A stretch of DNA of 64,000 nt from Sporosarcina obsidiansis (GCF_009651005.1 NZ_WHVW01000013.1:1-64000), one strand, 5' to 3'. Shown: positions 9,211 through 22,289, numbered from the stretch's first letter. Notes: generated by a model not told the origin, from the sequence alone. Numbers and translations: made by a program.

Positions 9211-9527
9211 TGGCATTTGGTATTACTCGTCAGGAATTGCAGGCGTGGAAAAGAGCAGTAGAGCGGGGAGAAATTGCTTTTTTAACGCATTATTGGCTCG
9301 ATGAACGATTTCCAGCTGTCAATACGGTTACCAAGGTGGGGTGTCATGATATGGATAAGCTGGTCGACTGGGGGAAAAAGTACGACTTGCGTCAAGAGTG
9401 GATTCATAAAAGAGACCGTTATCCCCATTTTGATCTAATGGGAGCACGACAAGTAGAGATACTGAAACAGGAACAACGATTGGAGCAATTAACACGATTT
9501 AAAAATGGTACGCATCACTCATCGTAA
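9210..9527 (+). CDS. yneQ: Conserved hypothetical protein YneQ
   Basis: A 105-residue basic, tryptophan-rich soluble protein matching the yneQ slot after yneP. Its ATG overlaps the yneP stop, with AGCGAGGAGA as ribosome site, so the pair is translationally coupled. Function is unknown. Conserved-looking stretches are HYWLDERFP and TVTKVGCHD. The last codons coincide with a hairpin that acts as terminator for the opposing gene. Confidence 0.75.
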   Translation: MAFGITRQELQAWKRAVERGEIAFLTHYWLDERFPAVNTVTKVGCHDMDKLVDWGKKYDLRQEWIHKRDRYPHFDLMGARQVEILKQEQRLEQLTRFKNGTHHSS

Positions 9528-9542
9528 GAGTGATGCGTACCA
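9501..9542 (-). terminator. Terminator of yneR, inside the yneQ 3' end
   Basis: Arms GGTACGCATCACTC (9507-9520) and GAGTGATGCGTACC (9529-9542). Only the leftward reading is followed by a T run (9506-9502), so it belongs to the minus-strand gene and lies within the last yneQ codons. Confidence 0.8.
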
Positions 9543-9553
9543 TCCATCAGTCG

Positions 9554-9853
9554 TCATTCAACTAATTGATTGTAGTGAAAAGCTAGTTCTTTGTTAGTAG
9601 GATCTGTATCGACATGTAAATTATGCTTATCAAAAAACCAAAGATCACGTTCTTCTACATAATAATGGATCCCATCTATTACGGTTTCTATTGCGATTTC
9701 GTCGGGATTCTCTTTCGTGATGCCCAATGAAAACCCATCGTGCAAAGGACTAGAACCTCCATAGCGCGCAAAAAACCTTACATAATCGCCTGAAGTGGCA
9801 TCCATTTCATGCTTGAACCAATGAACTGCATTTTCAGACACGTTGATATTCAT
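9554..9853 (-). CDS. yneR: HesB/IscA-like protein without cysteines (YneR-like)
   Basis: A 99-residue protein of the HesB-like fold family. It has the family's hydrophobic pattern and the GYSLG-type region seen as DGFSLGITKENPDE, but no cysteine at all, so it cannot hold an iron-sulphur cluster as IscA does. This matches the YneR group in Bacillales, of unknown function. The ATG at 9853 is preceded by GAAAGGACGG; upstream extension to 9898 would overlap the ribosome site of this gene. It lies downstream of plsY, on the same strand after 35 bases. Confidence 0.8.
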   Translation of the reverse strand: MNINVSENAVHWFKHEMDATSGDYVRFFARYGGSSPLHDGFSLGITKENPDEIAIETVIDGIHYYVEERDLWFFDKHNLHVDTDPTNKELAFHYNQLVE

Positions 9854-9888
9854 GATACAATCCGTCCTTTCTTTGTGTATGAACATCT

Positions 9889-10491
9889 TTATAACCACTT
9901 AATTTTAGGTTCAGTTCCTTCTTTGATTCGGCTAATATTAGCTCGATGGCGATAGAATATGAAAAAGCCCATTAACGTAACGACTAAGAACAAGTAAAGA
10001 TCTCCAGTCATTAAGTAATAAATCAAACAGTAAATTGGACCGAGAATTGACACAATGATAGAAGTTAATGATACCATTTTTGTTAGCTTTAATGCGATCA
10101 AGAACGTCACAACGACTAAGAGAAAAATTGGCCAATTATACCCTAGTAGGACGCCTCCGGACGTAGCAACTGCCTTCCCGCCTCTCAAATTAGCAAATAG
10201 CGGGAATATATGTCCGATCACGGCTGCTACACCCAGAAGCAATGGGTGAATCGTTGTCTCATGAAAATAAGGTAGCAAAGGCAATAAAACGGCAGCCGTC
10301 CCTTTTAAGATATCTAGCAACGTAACGACAATTCCTGCTTTTTTCCCAAGCACTCGAAATGTATTGGTGGCACCCATATTTCCGCTACCGTGCTGTCTCA
10401 CGTCCGTTTGATAAAAAATTTTCCCGATCCATAACGCAGAAGGGATCGAACCAAGCAGGTAGGCTGCCAGAATAATTATCGTATTTTCCAT
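9889..10491 (-). CDS. plsY: Acyl-phosphate glycerol-3-phosphate acyltransferase
   Basis: An integral membrane enzyme that transfers an acyl group from acyl-phosphate to glycerol-3-phosphate, the first step of phospholipid synthesis. The 200-residue protein has five hydrophobic helices and the PlsY loops GSGNMGATN (35-43) and a later GGKAVATSGG. The ATG at 10491 follows AAAGGGG; the longer frame would start inside the upstream spacer. It diverges from parE, as in B. subtilis. Confidence 0.95.
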   Translation of the reverse strand: MENTIIILAAYLLGSIPSALWIGKIFYQTDVRQHGSGNMGATNTFRVLGKKAGIVVTLLDILKGTAAVLLPLLPYFHETTIHPLLLGVAAVIGHIFPLFANLRGGKAVATSGGVLLGYNWPIFLLVVVTFLIALKLTKMVSLTSIIVSILGPIYCLIYYLMTGDLYLFLVVTLMGFFIFYRHRANISRIKEGTEPKIKWL

Positions 10492-10638
10492 AATGAACCC
10501 CTTTTGCATGATTGATTGTTTGCATTAAGTTTAGCAGAAGAGGTAGTTCTGGACAATAACAGATTTACATAGGTATTTTAGCCTCCTATAAAAGAAATGT
10601 CGGAGTATGTCGTTCATGAGGTTGTCATGGTTTCCGCA

Positions 10639-10667
10639 TTGCAATCCTCACATTTCTTCTATACAAT
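10639..10667 (+). promoter_or_regulatory. Predicted sigma-A promoter of parE-parC
   Basis: TTGCAA (10639-10644), a 17-base spacer, then TACAAT (10662-10667). The next start codon on this strand is about 90 bases downstream. Confidence 0.65.
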
Positions 10668-10669
10668 AG

Positions 10670-15156
<4,487 letters not shown>

Positions 15157-15163
15157 AAATATA

Positions 15164-15205
15164 AAAATGGATCGCGGGCTTCATAGGTTTGTGATCCATT
15201 TTACT
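15164..15205 (+). terminator. parC terminator
   Basis: Arms AAAATGGATC (15164-15173) and GATCCATTTT (15193-15202). A related hairpin follows the parC remnant at 18.3 kb. Confidence 0.75.
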
Positions 15206-15326
15206 ATGATTTGAAATGAGAATATTCGTTCTACTTTCTTTATGGTGTTATACTTTATCTTAAGATGAAAAGTACGGTGGGAAGCTTGTATAAAACTGTT
15301 GGCGTGAGAATATAAAGGGGGAAGTC

Positions 15327-15622
15327 ATGACAGTATTCGGCATGGATTTTATCTAGCACCGGATTTGGAGATGGCTAAACGTTATACGGAAACCATGATT
15401 GGATTTAAAAAAGAAATGGAACATGAGTTCAATTTTAGCGAGGATGAGTTAGTTCCAATAGTAATAGAATATGAACTTGTTAATCCGATAGCCGAGCATT
15501 TATTCATTGATTCTAATTTGAAAACTACATGTTTTACAAGCTACACAGAGGATTTCGCTCGTTTCACTTTGAAGAATCGGTTACAACCTCAAACAAGAGT
15601 CCATGATTTCGATTTAATATGA
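15327..15622 (+). pseudogene. Small unknown gene with an apparent frameshift
   Basis: A good ribosome site AAAGGGGG precedes ATG 15327, which opens MTVFGMDF and then meets a stop. A one-base shift in the TTTT run near 15347-15350 joins it smoothly to YLAPDLEMAKRYTETM and 75 more residues ending at 15622. Without the shift, the downstream part could start only at TTG 15365 or ATG 15371, without a ribosome site. The protein of about 98 residues is acidic, has no membrane helix and is not recognised. The shift could be a true mutation or a sequencing error in a homopolymer. Confidence 0.5.
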
Positions 15623-15648
15623 AGTATTTTAACTGACAAAATTAATTT

Positions 15649-15695
15649 AAAGCAACCCCTGTTATTTTAATCCATACAGGTAGGTTGCTTTTTTA
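15649..15695 (+). terminator. Terminator after the frameshifted gene
   Basis: Arms AAAGCAACC (15649-15657) and GGTTGCTTT (15683-15691) are followed by a T run. Confidence 0.8.
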
Positions 15696-15882
15696 TTCGT
15701 TATAAAGCATACCTGTTATGCTAAAGATTCCCCGGTCGATTCGGCATATAACTTAGCTATTTTGTGTTTTTTTTACAATAAAACAATTGAATCGAAGTTA
15801 GTAAGTATGAAATGTAGGCTTTTACTAAATGGGGAGAGAAAGTCCTTTTTTCCTCAGTGAAATCCCCACTAACTCCAAAAAA

Positions 15883-16758
15883 CTACACAACACTCCGAGC
15901 AACGCGATCTGCTATCTCACAAAAAGTTTTAACAAGAATGGATTGGTCACTTCTCCGATACGTAATTCCCATCGAGACAAGCGGTAACTGTGGAATGGAC
16001 TCAATGTAGACGACTTCTTGTGTATGAAGGTTCATGGTCGATTGAGGGACAATGGCGATGCCGATCCCCGCGGCAACTAAACCAATGACTGTTTGAAATT
16101 CGAGCGCTTCTTGTTGGATGACAGGGTGGCATAGACCTAGAATTTCGGTGTAGAGGCCGGGCCATGTTCTTGGTGATAATAATACGAACGGGTATGGTTT
16201 TAAGTCGACCAAAGTAACTTTACTTAATTCGAGTAAGGGATGTTGTTTTGGGACCGCGAGTACGCAAGGATCAATAGAGACGATTTCGGTGTTCAGTGTG
16301 TCATCGCGGACTGGCGGTCTTAGGATGCCGACGTCGATTTCGTTCTGTCGTAACGCTTCGAGTTGAGCAGGCGTAGATAATTCAGAAAGGTGAACTTGGA
16401 CGTCGGGAAATTGTTGTCGGAATTCCCGTAAAACGGCGGGGAGAATATCATAGGTTGCGGAACCAACGAATCCTACGCGCAAACATCCAAGTTTTCCAAG
16501 ATGAATCCGTTTTGCATTTTCGACAGAACTTTCTAGGTAATCGATAATTTTGACGATATCCTGATAGAATTGTTGTCCTGCCTCCGTTAATTCAACACTC
16601 CGGTTTGTTCGATGAAATAGTAGAACCCCTGCTTCTTTTTCCAAGTTTTGAATTTGCATACTTAATGGCGGTTGTGTAATATGTAAACGTTTTGCCGCGC
16701 GACTAAAATTTAATTCTTCTGCCACGGCTATAAAATAGCGGAGCTGTCTTAATTCCAT
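15883..16758 (-). CDS. LysR family transcriptional regulator
   Basis: A 291-residue LysR-type regulator with an N-terminal winged helix (residues 1-60: LRQLRYFIAVAEELNFSRAA, then RLHITQPPLSMQIQNLE) and a C-terminal periplasmic-binding-like effector domain. It diverges from the cupin gene with about 120 bases between, the classical arrangement for a LysR protein that controls its divergent neighbour. The effector is probably an aromatic or related metabolite if the neighbour is a ring-cleaving dioxygenase; that is inference. Confidence 0.9.
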   Translation of the reverse strand: MELRQLRYFIAVAEELNFSRAAKRLHITQPPLSMQIQNLEKEAGVLLFHRTNRSVELTEAGQQFYQDIVKIIDYLESSVENAKRIHLGKLGCLRVGFVGSATYDILPAVLREFRQQFPDVQVHLSELSTPAQLEALRQNEIDVGILRPPVRDDTLNTEIVSIDPCVLAVPKQHPLLELSKVTLVDLKPYPFVLLSPRTWPGLYTEILGLCHPVIQQEALEFQTVIGLVAAGIGIAIVPQSTMNLHTQEVVYIESIPQLPLVSMGITYRRSDQSILVKTFCEIADRVARSVV

Positions 16759-16879
16759 TGTTGCGCCACCAAATTTCTAATAATTCGAAAAACGTATCGT
16801 TGTTATATGAATTATATACTTCACGAATGATGACTAGCAAGCTAAACTTATAGATATCAATCGAATGGAGGAGATGTCA

Positions 16880-17848
16880 TTGTCAACAAATGCACACGCG
16901 GGAAAATTTTCTGTTGGGGAAGCTGTGGAAAATTGGACGGGTGACGCGCAATTTTTGGAGTATACCAATGCGGCAGATCCGATTGGAAGCGGAATTATCA
17001 GTCGGATACCTGCCAAAGAATTTAGTCCGGATCTTTATCAATCTGGTGAAACGAGAATCGTCACATTAGACCTAAGTGAGGAATTAAAAACAGATTACTT
17101 GGCGACAAGTCCTTCGCTACTTGCACAATTTATACGCATTAATGCGAGTGATTCCATTCAAACGGAACCGAATGCCACGAGTGAACTTTACTATATTATT
17201 TCAGGTGCCGGGCGCACGGAAGTAAATGGGGAAAACATCGACTGGAAACAAGGGGATTTTATCACATTGCCATCCGGATCGACCAGTATTCATACGGCGG
17301 TGGAGGATGCAACGATTTATTATATTGTAGACACGCCACTTCTTGACTATTTAGGCGTAAAGGCGACAGAGGCCCGTTTCAAACCGACGTTATACACTGC
17401 GGAAATGGCGAAAAAACATTTGGAAGAAGTGGTGAATGCCCCGGATGCGCATTTAAAAAATCGTATCTCCATTTTGTTGAACAATGAAAAGTTCGATCAA
17501 ACCTTAACGATTACCCATGTGTTGTGGGCCATGCTCGGCATTGTACCGGTTGGATCCAATCAGGCTCCCCATAGCCATAAATCGGTTGCGCTCGATTTTG
17601 TCGCGTATGCGGCACCTGGCACATATACATTAGTTGGCGATCAAATCGATCCGGAGACCAATGAAATCATTGATCCAATTCGCATCGACTGGGTGACAGG
17701 CAAAGCATTCGTTACACCGCCAGGGCTTTGGCATTCTCATCATAATGAATCGAGCGAAGCGGCTTATATTATACCCATTCAAGATGCCGGCTTGCAAACC
17801 TATTTGCGCACACTCGATATTCAATTCACGCATTATGATGAAGCCTAA
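16880..17848 (+). CDS. Bicupin protein, gentisate dioxygenase-like
   Basis: A protein of about 322 residues with two cupin domains. The first holds SELYYIISGAGRTEVNGE and QGDFITLPSG; the second holds APHSHKSVALDF and PPGLWHSHHNES, whose histidines could bind a metal. The layout resembles gentisate or quercetin-type dioxygenases, but the usual metal triad is clear only in the C-terminal domain. Substrate is unknown. GGAGGAG at 16867-16873 fits TTG 16880 best; ATGs at 16865 and 16874 coincide with or abut that site. It is divergent from LysR and overlaps the next gene by one base. Confidence 0.75.
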   Translation: MSTNAHAGKFSVGEAVENWTGDAQFLEYTNAADPIGSGIISRIPAKEFSPDLYQSGETRIVTLDLSEELKTDYLATSPSLLAQFIRINASDSIQTEPNATSELYYIISGAGRTEVNGENIDWKQGDFITLPSGSTSIHTAVEDATIYYIVDTPLLDYLGVKATEARFKPTLYTAEMAKKHLEEVVNAPDAHLKNRISILLNNEKFDQTLTITHVLWAMLGIVPVGSNQAPHSHKSVALDFVAYAAPGTYTLVGDQIDPETNEIIDPIRIDWVTGKAFVTPPGLWHSHHNESSEAAYIIPIQDAGLQTYLRTLDIQFTHYDEA

Positions 17849-18096
17849 TGCGCGCTGTTAAGTTTTGTGAAAACAACCTTCGCAGAACCGCATCTGACCA
17901 GGCTAAGAAAACTCTTGAAAAGGATTATTCAGAACTTGTGAAGGTCTATGAAACGGGATGCTTCAGACGCTGTCTTCGCTGTAGAATCAAACCGTTTTGC
18001 CAGATTCAATTGCAAACTATTGAAGCGGAGGATGCGGAGGCATTGGTGGAAAAGGTCCTTCAATATGTGAACGAGAAATCGTATCTGGTTGATTAA
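17848..18096 (+). CDS. DUF1450-like cysteine-rich small protein
   Basis: An 82-residue protein with VKFCENN at its N-terminus and a CFRRCLRCRIKPFC cluster, resembling DUF1450 (YuzB-type) proteins of Bacillales. Cysteine spacing suggests metal binding or a disulphide; function is unknown. TAATG overlap with the cupin gene indicates coupling, so it may assist that enzyme. A second copy of the parC 3' end begins about 50 bases downstream. Confidence 0.65.
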   Translation: MRAVKFCENNLRRTASDQAKKTLEKDYSELVKVYETGCFRRCLRCRIKPFCQIQLQTIEAEDAEALVEKVLQYVNEKSYLVD

Positions 18097-18144
18097 TAAT
18101 TATGAATGCTTACTTTATAAGTTGAAAGAAATAATTAATGAACG

Positions 18145-18313
18145 TAATGAAAGACGACGAACAGTTTAAATTATTGACGACAAAAAATCAGAAAGTTGAA
18201 GTTGATCAGATGTCAATGAAGAATATGAATCGACAATCTAGAAAGTTCGCTCGTGGATGAAGCGAAAGATGGAAAGATTGTTCATGTTGCTACGATAAAA
18301 AAGAAACTAAATA
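18145..18313 (+). pseudogene. Decayed copy of the parC 3' end
   Basis: This segment matches the last ~57 codons of parC (14985-15156) with scattered substitutions. It encodes MKDDEQFKLLTTKNQKVEVD, then, after a one-base frameshift near 18240, LVDEAKDGKIVHVATIKKK. The intact gene reads VKDDEQFILLTTKDQKVEID and IVDDVKDGKIVQVATMKKE. It has no start region and is not a functional gene. It lies about 3 kb downstream of parC in the same orientation, and its following hairpin resembles the parC terminator. The two copies bracket the LysR/cupin/DUF1450 genes. Confidence 0.88.
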
Positions 18314-18315
18314 AT

Positions 18316-18355
18316 AAAAAGGATCGCAAACGATGAGTTTGCGATCCTTTTTATT
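18316..18355 (+). terminator. Terminator after the parC remnant
   Basis: Arms AAAAAGGATCGCAAA (18316-18330) and TTTGCGATCCTTTTT (18338-18352) form a perfect stem. The GGATCGC element recalls the parC terminator. Confidence 0.88.
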
Positions 18356-18483
18356 AATTTGTAGAAATAAAGGCGACTCACCAAGATAGGTTCTTGATAA
18401 CATACGAAGTGTTAGGCTTTAATATACGATTTAAAATCCGATACTAAAACTGACTGAGCAAATAGAGAAAGGTGTATCTTGAA

Positions 18484-18861
18484 ATGAAAGTTCAATCTTC
18501 TACTGCAATGGGATATTTTAACACGTTGAAAAACCAAGAAGGACAGGAGCAAAATATTTCAAATTTGTTCTTGAATGAGGATGATAAAAAGAATAACAAG
18601 CCAAAATTCGTGGTTAGAAATGAAGGGGGATATATACGTAACTATATAATAAAAGCAAATGGAGATAAAATTCTTTTGATGGAGACGAAACAAACAGAAG
18701 CTCAGGAAGGCATAAAGTCTGATGAAGCAAGCGTTCTAATCGACACAGCTCATGCAATGCTGATGAAACAGCTCGAACAGTTATCGAATCCTATGCAGCA
18801 AAAGAAACAGGCAGCTTGGGAAAAAGAAAACGGAATTTCCAAATATATAACTAGTATCTAG
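18484..18861 (+). CDS. Unknown protein, 125 residues
   Basis: Not recognised. The protein is soluble and charged, with a serine/threonine start, a central strand-rich section (KFVVRNEGGYIRNYIIKANG) and a C-terminal helix rich in Q and K. The ATG at 18484 follows GAAAGGTG. It is 21 bases upstream of the next, frameshifted gene, so the two probably form an operon. Base composition is more AT-rich than in the flanking core genes, which fits transferred DNA. Confidence 0.6.
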   Translation: MKVQSSTAMGYFNTLKNQEGQEQNISNLFLNEDDKKNNKPKFVVRNEGGYIRNYIIKANGDKILLMETKQTEAQEGIKSDEASVLIDTAHAMLMKQLEQLSNPMQQKKQAAWEKENGISKYITSI

Positions 18862-18882
18862 GATAGAAGGAGAGATTAACGT

Positions 18883-19370
18883 ATGACAATAAATACCGTA
18901 ATGTCTTCTCAATCACACCCTTTATATTCAAAAAGTAATGCTATGAAAATTGCAGAAACTAGAGACACAGTGTTTACTATATCGGACTCAGTAGCTATTG
19001 AGCAAAGAAATTCCTCCTCAGTATATGAAGAACTTTCGAATAAATATAATGTACGAAATGCTACTTTTGGCGAGATGACTGAAATAGCTAAAGAATTATA
19101 TCAGTCAGGAGAAATTTCTTTTGGTGAACTTGCCGTCCTAACATTTGATCGTGACAGGGCCACAAACTACTTGATGCACGCAGCAGGAAGAAGCGTTTCG
19201 CCTGATTTTAGCATGTATCATCATCAGCTACCAGTGAAGGTAAAAGGGATTGGATTGCTGAGATAGGTGCAAGAACAACAAATGATTTCAAGTATGGAAA
19301 CTTAGTCGGGTATCAAAATAATTCAAAAATACTTACGATGTTGAAAAAACTGGATGCTACCAACAGATAA
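18883..19370 (+). pseudogene. Unknown gene disrupted by a frameshift
   Basis: Ribosome site AGAAGGAGAG precedes ATG 18883. The first frame runs 127 codons to 19266. Its last residues (GIGLLR) look unnatural, while another frame continues as DWIAEIGARTTNDFKYGNLV and ends in KKLDATNR at 19370. A single missing base near 19250 would restore a protein of about 161 residues. The N-terminal part contains YEELSNKYNVRNATFGEM and an LYQSGEISFGELAVLTFD segment. I recall similar uncharacterised Bacillales proteins but can give no function. It follows the 125-residue gene by 21 bases. Confidence 0.6.
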
Positions 19371-19609
19371 AGTTCTTCTTTCTGATAAAAGGAAAAGTAA
19401 TTTACCAAGTGCTAGCACACCGGAAACAAGGTACTGCTAGTTATGCTTTTTCTTTAACTGTCGAATAGGTTCCTTTGTACGTTTACGGGCACAATTATTG
19501 AACAAAATTATGCAGGAATCGAGCCATTTAATTGAGTAAAGTGTACTAAACTAGAGGAAAGCAAGCATTATAAACATAACTAAATCATTATAAGAAGGGA
19601 GATCATAAA

Positions 19610-20293
19610 ATGTCAAAAAATATCTTAATGAGTGATCCAAGAGTTTCCGCTATAAGTGTTCCATTTTCTAAAGAACCATTTGTCGATCTTGTTAACTTTG
19701 ATTCAGAAATTGTTGTGGATCCATCTCTTTATAGCAGGACTCCTTACTTTTCCTTTGTCCGCCTTTCGATAGCTAAAAAGCTTGTTTTTGCTAAAAAATA
19801 TCTTCCGAAAGATATTCGATTTTTAATAAAGGAAGGATATAGACCTTTACATATCCAAAAACTAGCTTTCGAGCGATCTATTCAACGCGTAAGAGAAAAT
19901 TCCTCGAATCAGGATTTAGATCATCTAATTGCTGAGGCATCTAAGTATGTTGCCCCTCCAAATGTAGCTCCTCATCCAACAGGTGGTGCTATCGATATAA
20001 CCTTAATTGATTCAAATAATAATGAATTAGATCTCGGTACGATTTTTGATGCTATACCACATGAAACTGATAATGCAACTTTTTTTGATGCAACAAATAT
20101 CACGGAACAAGCAATTTATAATCGTCAAGTTCTCGCACATGCTCTCCAGTCTGTTGGTTTTGTTAATTACTTTACAGAGTGGTGGCACTGGTCATACGGT
20201 GATAGATACTGGGCTGTTATGACTGACGTGAATCAATCACTTTATGATCCTGTTTCAGAACAGGATTTATTGAATCTATTACAAGAGGCATAA
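19610..20293 (+). CDS. VanX-like D-alanyl-D-alanine dipeptidase (M15D)
   Basis: A 227-residue metallopeptidase of the VanX/DdpX type. The zinc and catalytic motifs are visible as APHPTGGAIDITL (His and Asp ligands near residues 124-131) and FTEWWHWSYGDRYWA (catalytic Glu and third ligand His). No signal peptide is present, so it acts in the cytoplasm. VanX enzymes hydrolyse D-Ala-D-Ala; here no vanH, vanA or two-component genes lie nearby, so a resistance role is unlikely without them. Recycling of wall dipeptide or use as a nutrient is more plausible. Ribosome site AGAAGGGAGAT precedes the ATG. It lies among broken genes but is itself intact. Confidence 0.85.
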   Translation: MSKNILMSDPRVSAISVPFSKEPFVDLVNFDSEIVVDPSLYSRTPYFSFVRLSIAKKLVFAKKYLPKDIRFLIKEGYRPLHIQKLAFERSIQRVRENSSNQDLDHLIAEASKYVAPPNVAPHPTGGAIDITLIDSNNNELDLGTIFDAIPHETDNATFFDATNITEQAIYNRQVLAHALQSVGFVNYFTEWWHWSYGDRYWAVMTDVNQSLYDPVSEQDLLNLLQEA

Positions 20294-20440
20294 ATCATAT
20301 CTAAGAGTAAAGTGGTAAGACCAGTACAAGGAATTATTTCTTCTTGAGCCATTTCTAAACGGGTACTTTAATCGTACAACGTTAGACCAGAAAAGGGTCA
20401 GATAGTTTATACACTGCTTTACCGAAATAGGAGTCAGTTG

Positions 20441-20551
20441 ATGAAGAACATTGTTTATTTTAAACCTACACACTTTGAAGAGATAATTTATCGTGGAAGG
20501 AATCAAGATAGTGACGATTTTAATAGGAGACGGAGATTGAATTATGCTTGA
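20441..20551 (+). CDS. Possible small protein, 36 residues
   Basis: ATG 20441 follows AATAGGAGTCAG and runs 36 codons (MKNIVYFKPTHFEEIIYR then a basic tail), ending inside the start of the DUF4181 remnant. It may be a remnant of a larger gene. No function can be suggested. Confidence 0.25.
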   Translation: MKNIVYFKPTHFEEIIYRGRNQDSDDFNRRRRLNYA

Positions 20552-20941
20552 TGTAGGGAGTTTTCTATTGTTGACTATTGTTTTATTATCCATGTTTCTG
20601 TTTGATTTAATAATGGGTTATTTATTAAAGGTTAAGAGAAACAAACCTTTCTCATAAAGAAACATAAAAAAATTGATCGGACATTCAGAATTATAGCAGT
20701 GATAAGCATCTTGTTAGGATATGTTTTAAGCAGCTCGGAGAACCCGATCATTCAGATATGGTTTCTACAACAACCGTGGTTGATTTTGCTTGTTTTTCTA
20801 TTTGTTATTGAAGTATTTAGAGCAGTTATGGAAAGAAAATATCATGAGGTTCATAATACTTACAAATTAACAGTAGGCAGAATAGTATTCACTCTTATGC
20901 TGTTTTTCATCTTGTTAGGGACTGATTTCTTTGGACTGTAA
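20544..20941 (+). pseudogene. Frameshifted DUF4181 membrane protein gene
   Basis: The first frame (20544-20657) encodes MLDVGSFLLLTIVLLSMFLF, DLIMGYLL and a basic turn, then stops. The second frame continues from about 20648 as LIKKHKKIDRTFRIIAVISI and ends with a helix rich in LVFLFVIEVFRAVMERKYHE and ILLGTDFFGL at 20941. Joined, they give the DUF4181 layout: one N-terminal helix, a basic loop, then three helices with an E-x-x-R-A-x-M-E-x-K-Y motif. Loss of frame lies in the A/T-rich 20640-20655 stretch. Function of the family is unknown. Probably inactive. Confidence 0.65.
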
Positions 20942-20964
20942 TAAGTAAAGACCGTTTCGTTTGA

Positions 20965-21303
20965 ACTAACGGTGCTTTCCTTGGTGAGTATATAGCTAGT
21001 GGTGAGGGCGTGAATCTAGGGCAGTATACGCTTAAAGAGGGGGATTTCATCACTTATAACCTTAAGTCAGAAGGAAACGGAAATTTGACTATCAACTTCA
21101 TGAAAACGAACGAATATACTGAGCATGATGGGTATATAGGGGAAACAGGATTAACTGGTAACGCATTAAATACGGAATTTCCTCATCCTATGGTAGTACC
21201 AAGCCATTTAGCTGGCACATATTATTTGTTCGTTGGTAACTATGAGGGTAAATCATTGGAAAATATTAAAGGGACGGTTGAAATATCCGAAGCTGTTGAG
21301 TGA
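20965..21303 (+). pseudogene. 5'-truncated unknown gene
   Basis: The frame is open from 20965 and reads TNGAFLGEYIASGEGVNLGQ before any plausible start. The coding character therefore extends upstream of the only possible start (GTG 21010), which has no ribosome site. The remaining ~113 residues are strand-rich, without cysteine, like the C-terminal part of an extracellular beta-sandwich protein (FITYNLKSEGNGNLTINFM; LAGTYYLFVGNYEGKS). The 5' part appears to be lost at the junction with the DUF4181 remnant. A strong terminator follows. Confidence 0.5.
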
Positions 21304-21355
21304 AAAATATAATATTGCGTTATTTAAAAATCAGTGTCTGGTGACTCTGTATGAT

Positions 21356-21396
21356 AAAACACGTTTCATTCGGATATTAAATGAAACGTGTTTTAT
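21356..21396 (+). terminator. Strong hairpin terminator
   Basis: Arms AAAACACGTTTCATT (21356-21370) and AATGAAACGTGTTTT (21380-21394) with a short loop. Confidence 0.85.
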
Positions 21397-21875
<479 letters not shown>

Positions 21876-22250
21876 CTACTCTTCCAAGCGATTTTTATGG
21901 TCCTTTGTTTTCACATCACTGAAATCTATATGATCTACACTATATTCAATGATGTCATTAATAAACAACTTCTGTTCCTTTGCTAGCTGCTTAACGGATT
22001 CCAGTAGTTCTTTATCATAGGTCGTTTTATATTGAACTCGATCTTTTGGGCGCAAATTTTTATCGTATGAGATGATTTCTTGTGTTAATACATTTCGTAA
22101 ACCGTTTTCTAATAAATAATTGCTATATGTATCGTATTCTTCGGATAAGTTCTCTAATTGCTGTAAAATCTCTTGACTAATATTTGTACGGAATTTTACC
22201 CGAGTTTCATCCGTTGTCTGTATCATCTTGCAATTCACCAATTTCCACAT
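21876..22250 (-). CDS. Unknown protein with an internal repeat, possibly RHH-like
   Basis: A 124-residue protein with two similar halves. Each has a basic strand (VKFRTNISQEILQQLENL; VQYKTTYDKELLESVKQL) followed by a helix pair ending in YLLENGLRNVL or IIEYSVDHIDF. A strand-helix-helix unit repeated twice resembles a fused ribbon-helix-helix dimer, suggesting a DNA-binding regulator; this is inference from pattern. Ribosome site AAGGAGG sits 7 bases before ATG 22250. It lies 39 bases downstream of fni on the same strand. Confidence 0.5.
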   Translation of the reverse strand: MWKLVNCKMIQTTDETRVKFRTNISQEILQQLENLSEEYDTYSNYLLENGLRNVLTQEIISYDKNLRPKDRVQYKTTYDKELLESVKQLAKEQKLFINDIIEYSVDHIDFSDVKTKDHKNRLEE

Positions 22251-22289
22251 TTGAATTCCTCCTTAGTTACTCAACAAACTCGTGACCAG

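Noticed and set aside
20279..20593. Minus-strand frame of 104 codons
   Set aside because: No ribosome site, unnatural composition, and it lies across the DUF4181 remnant coding on the other strand.
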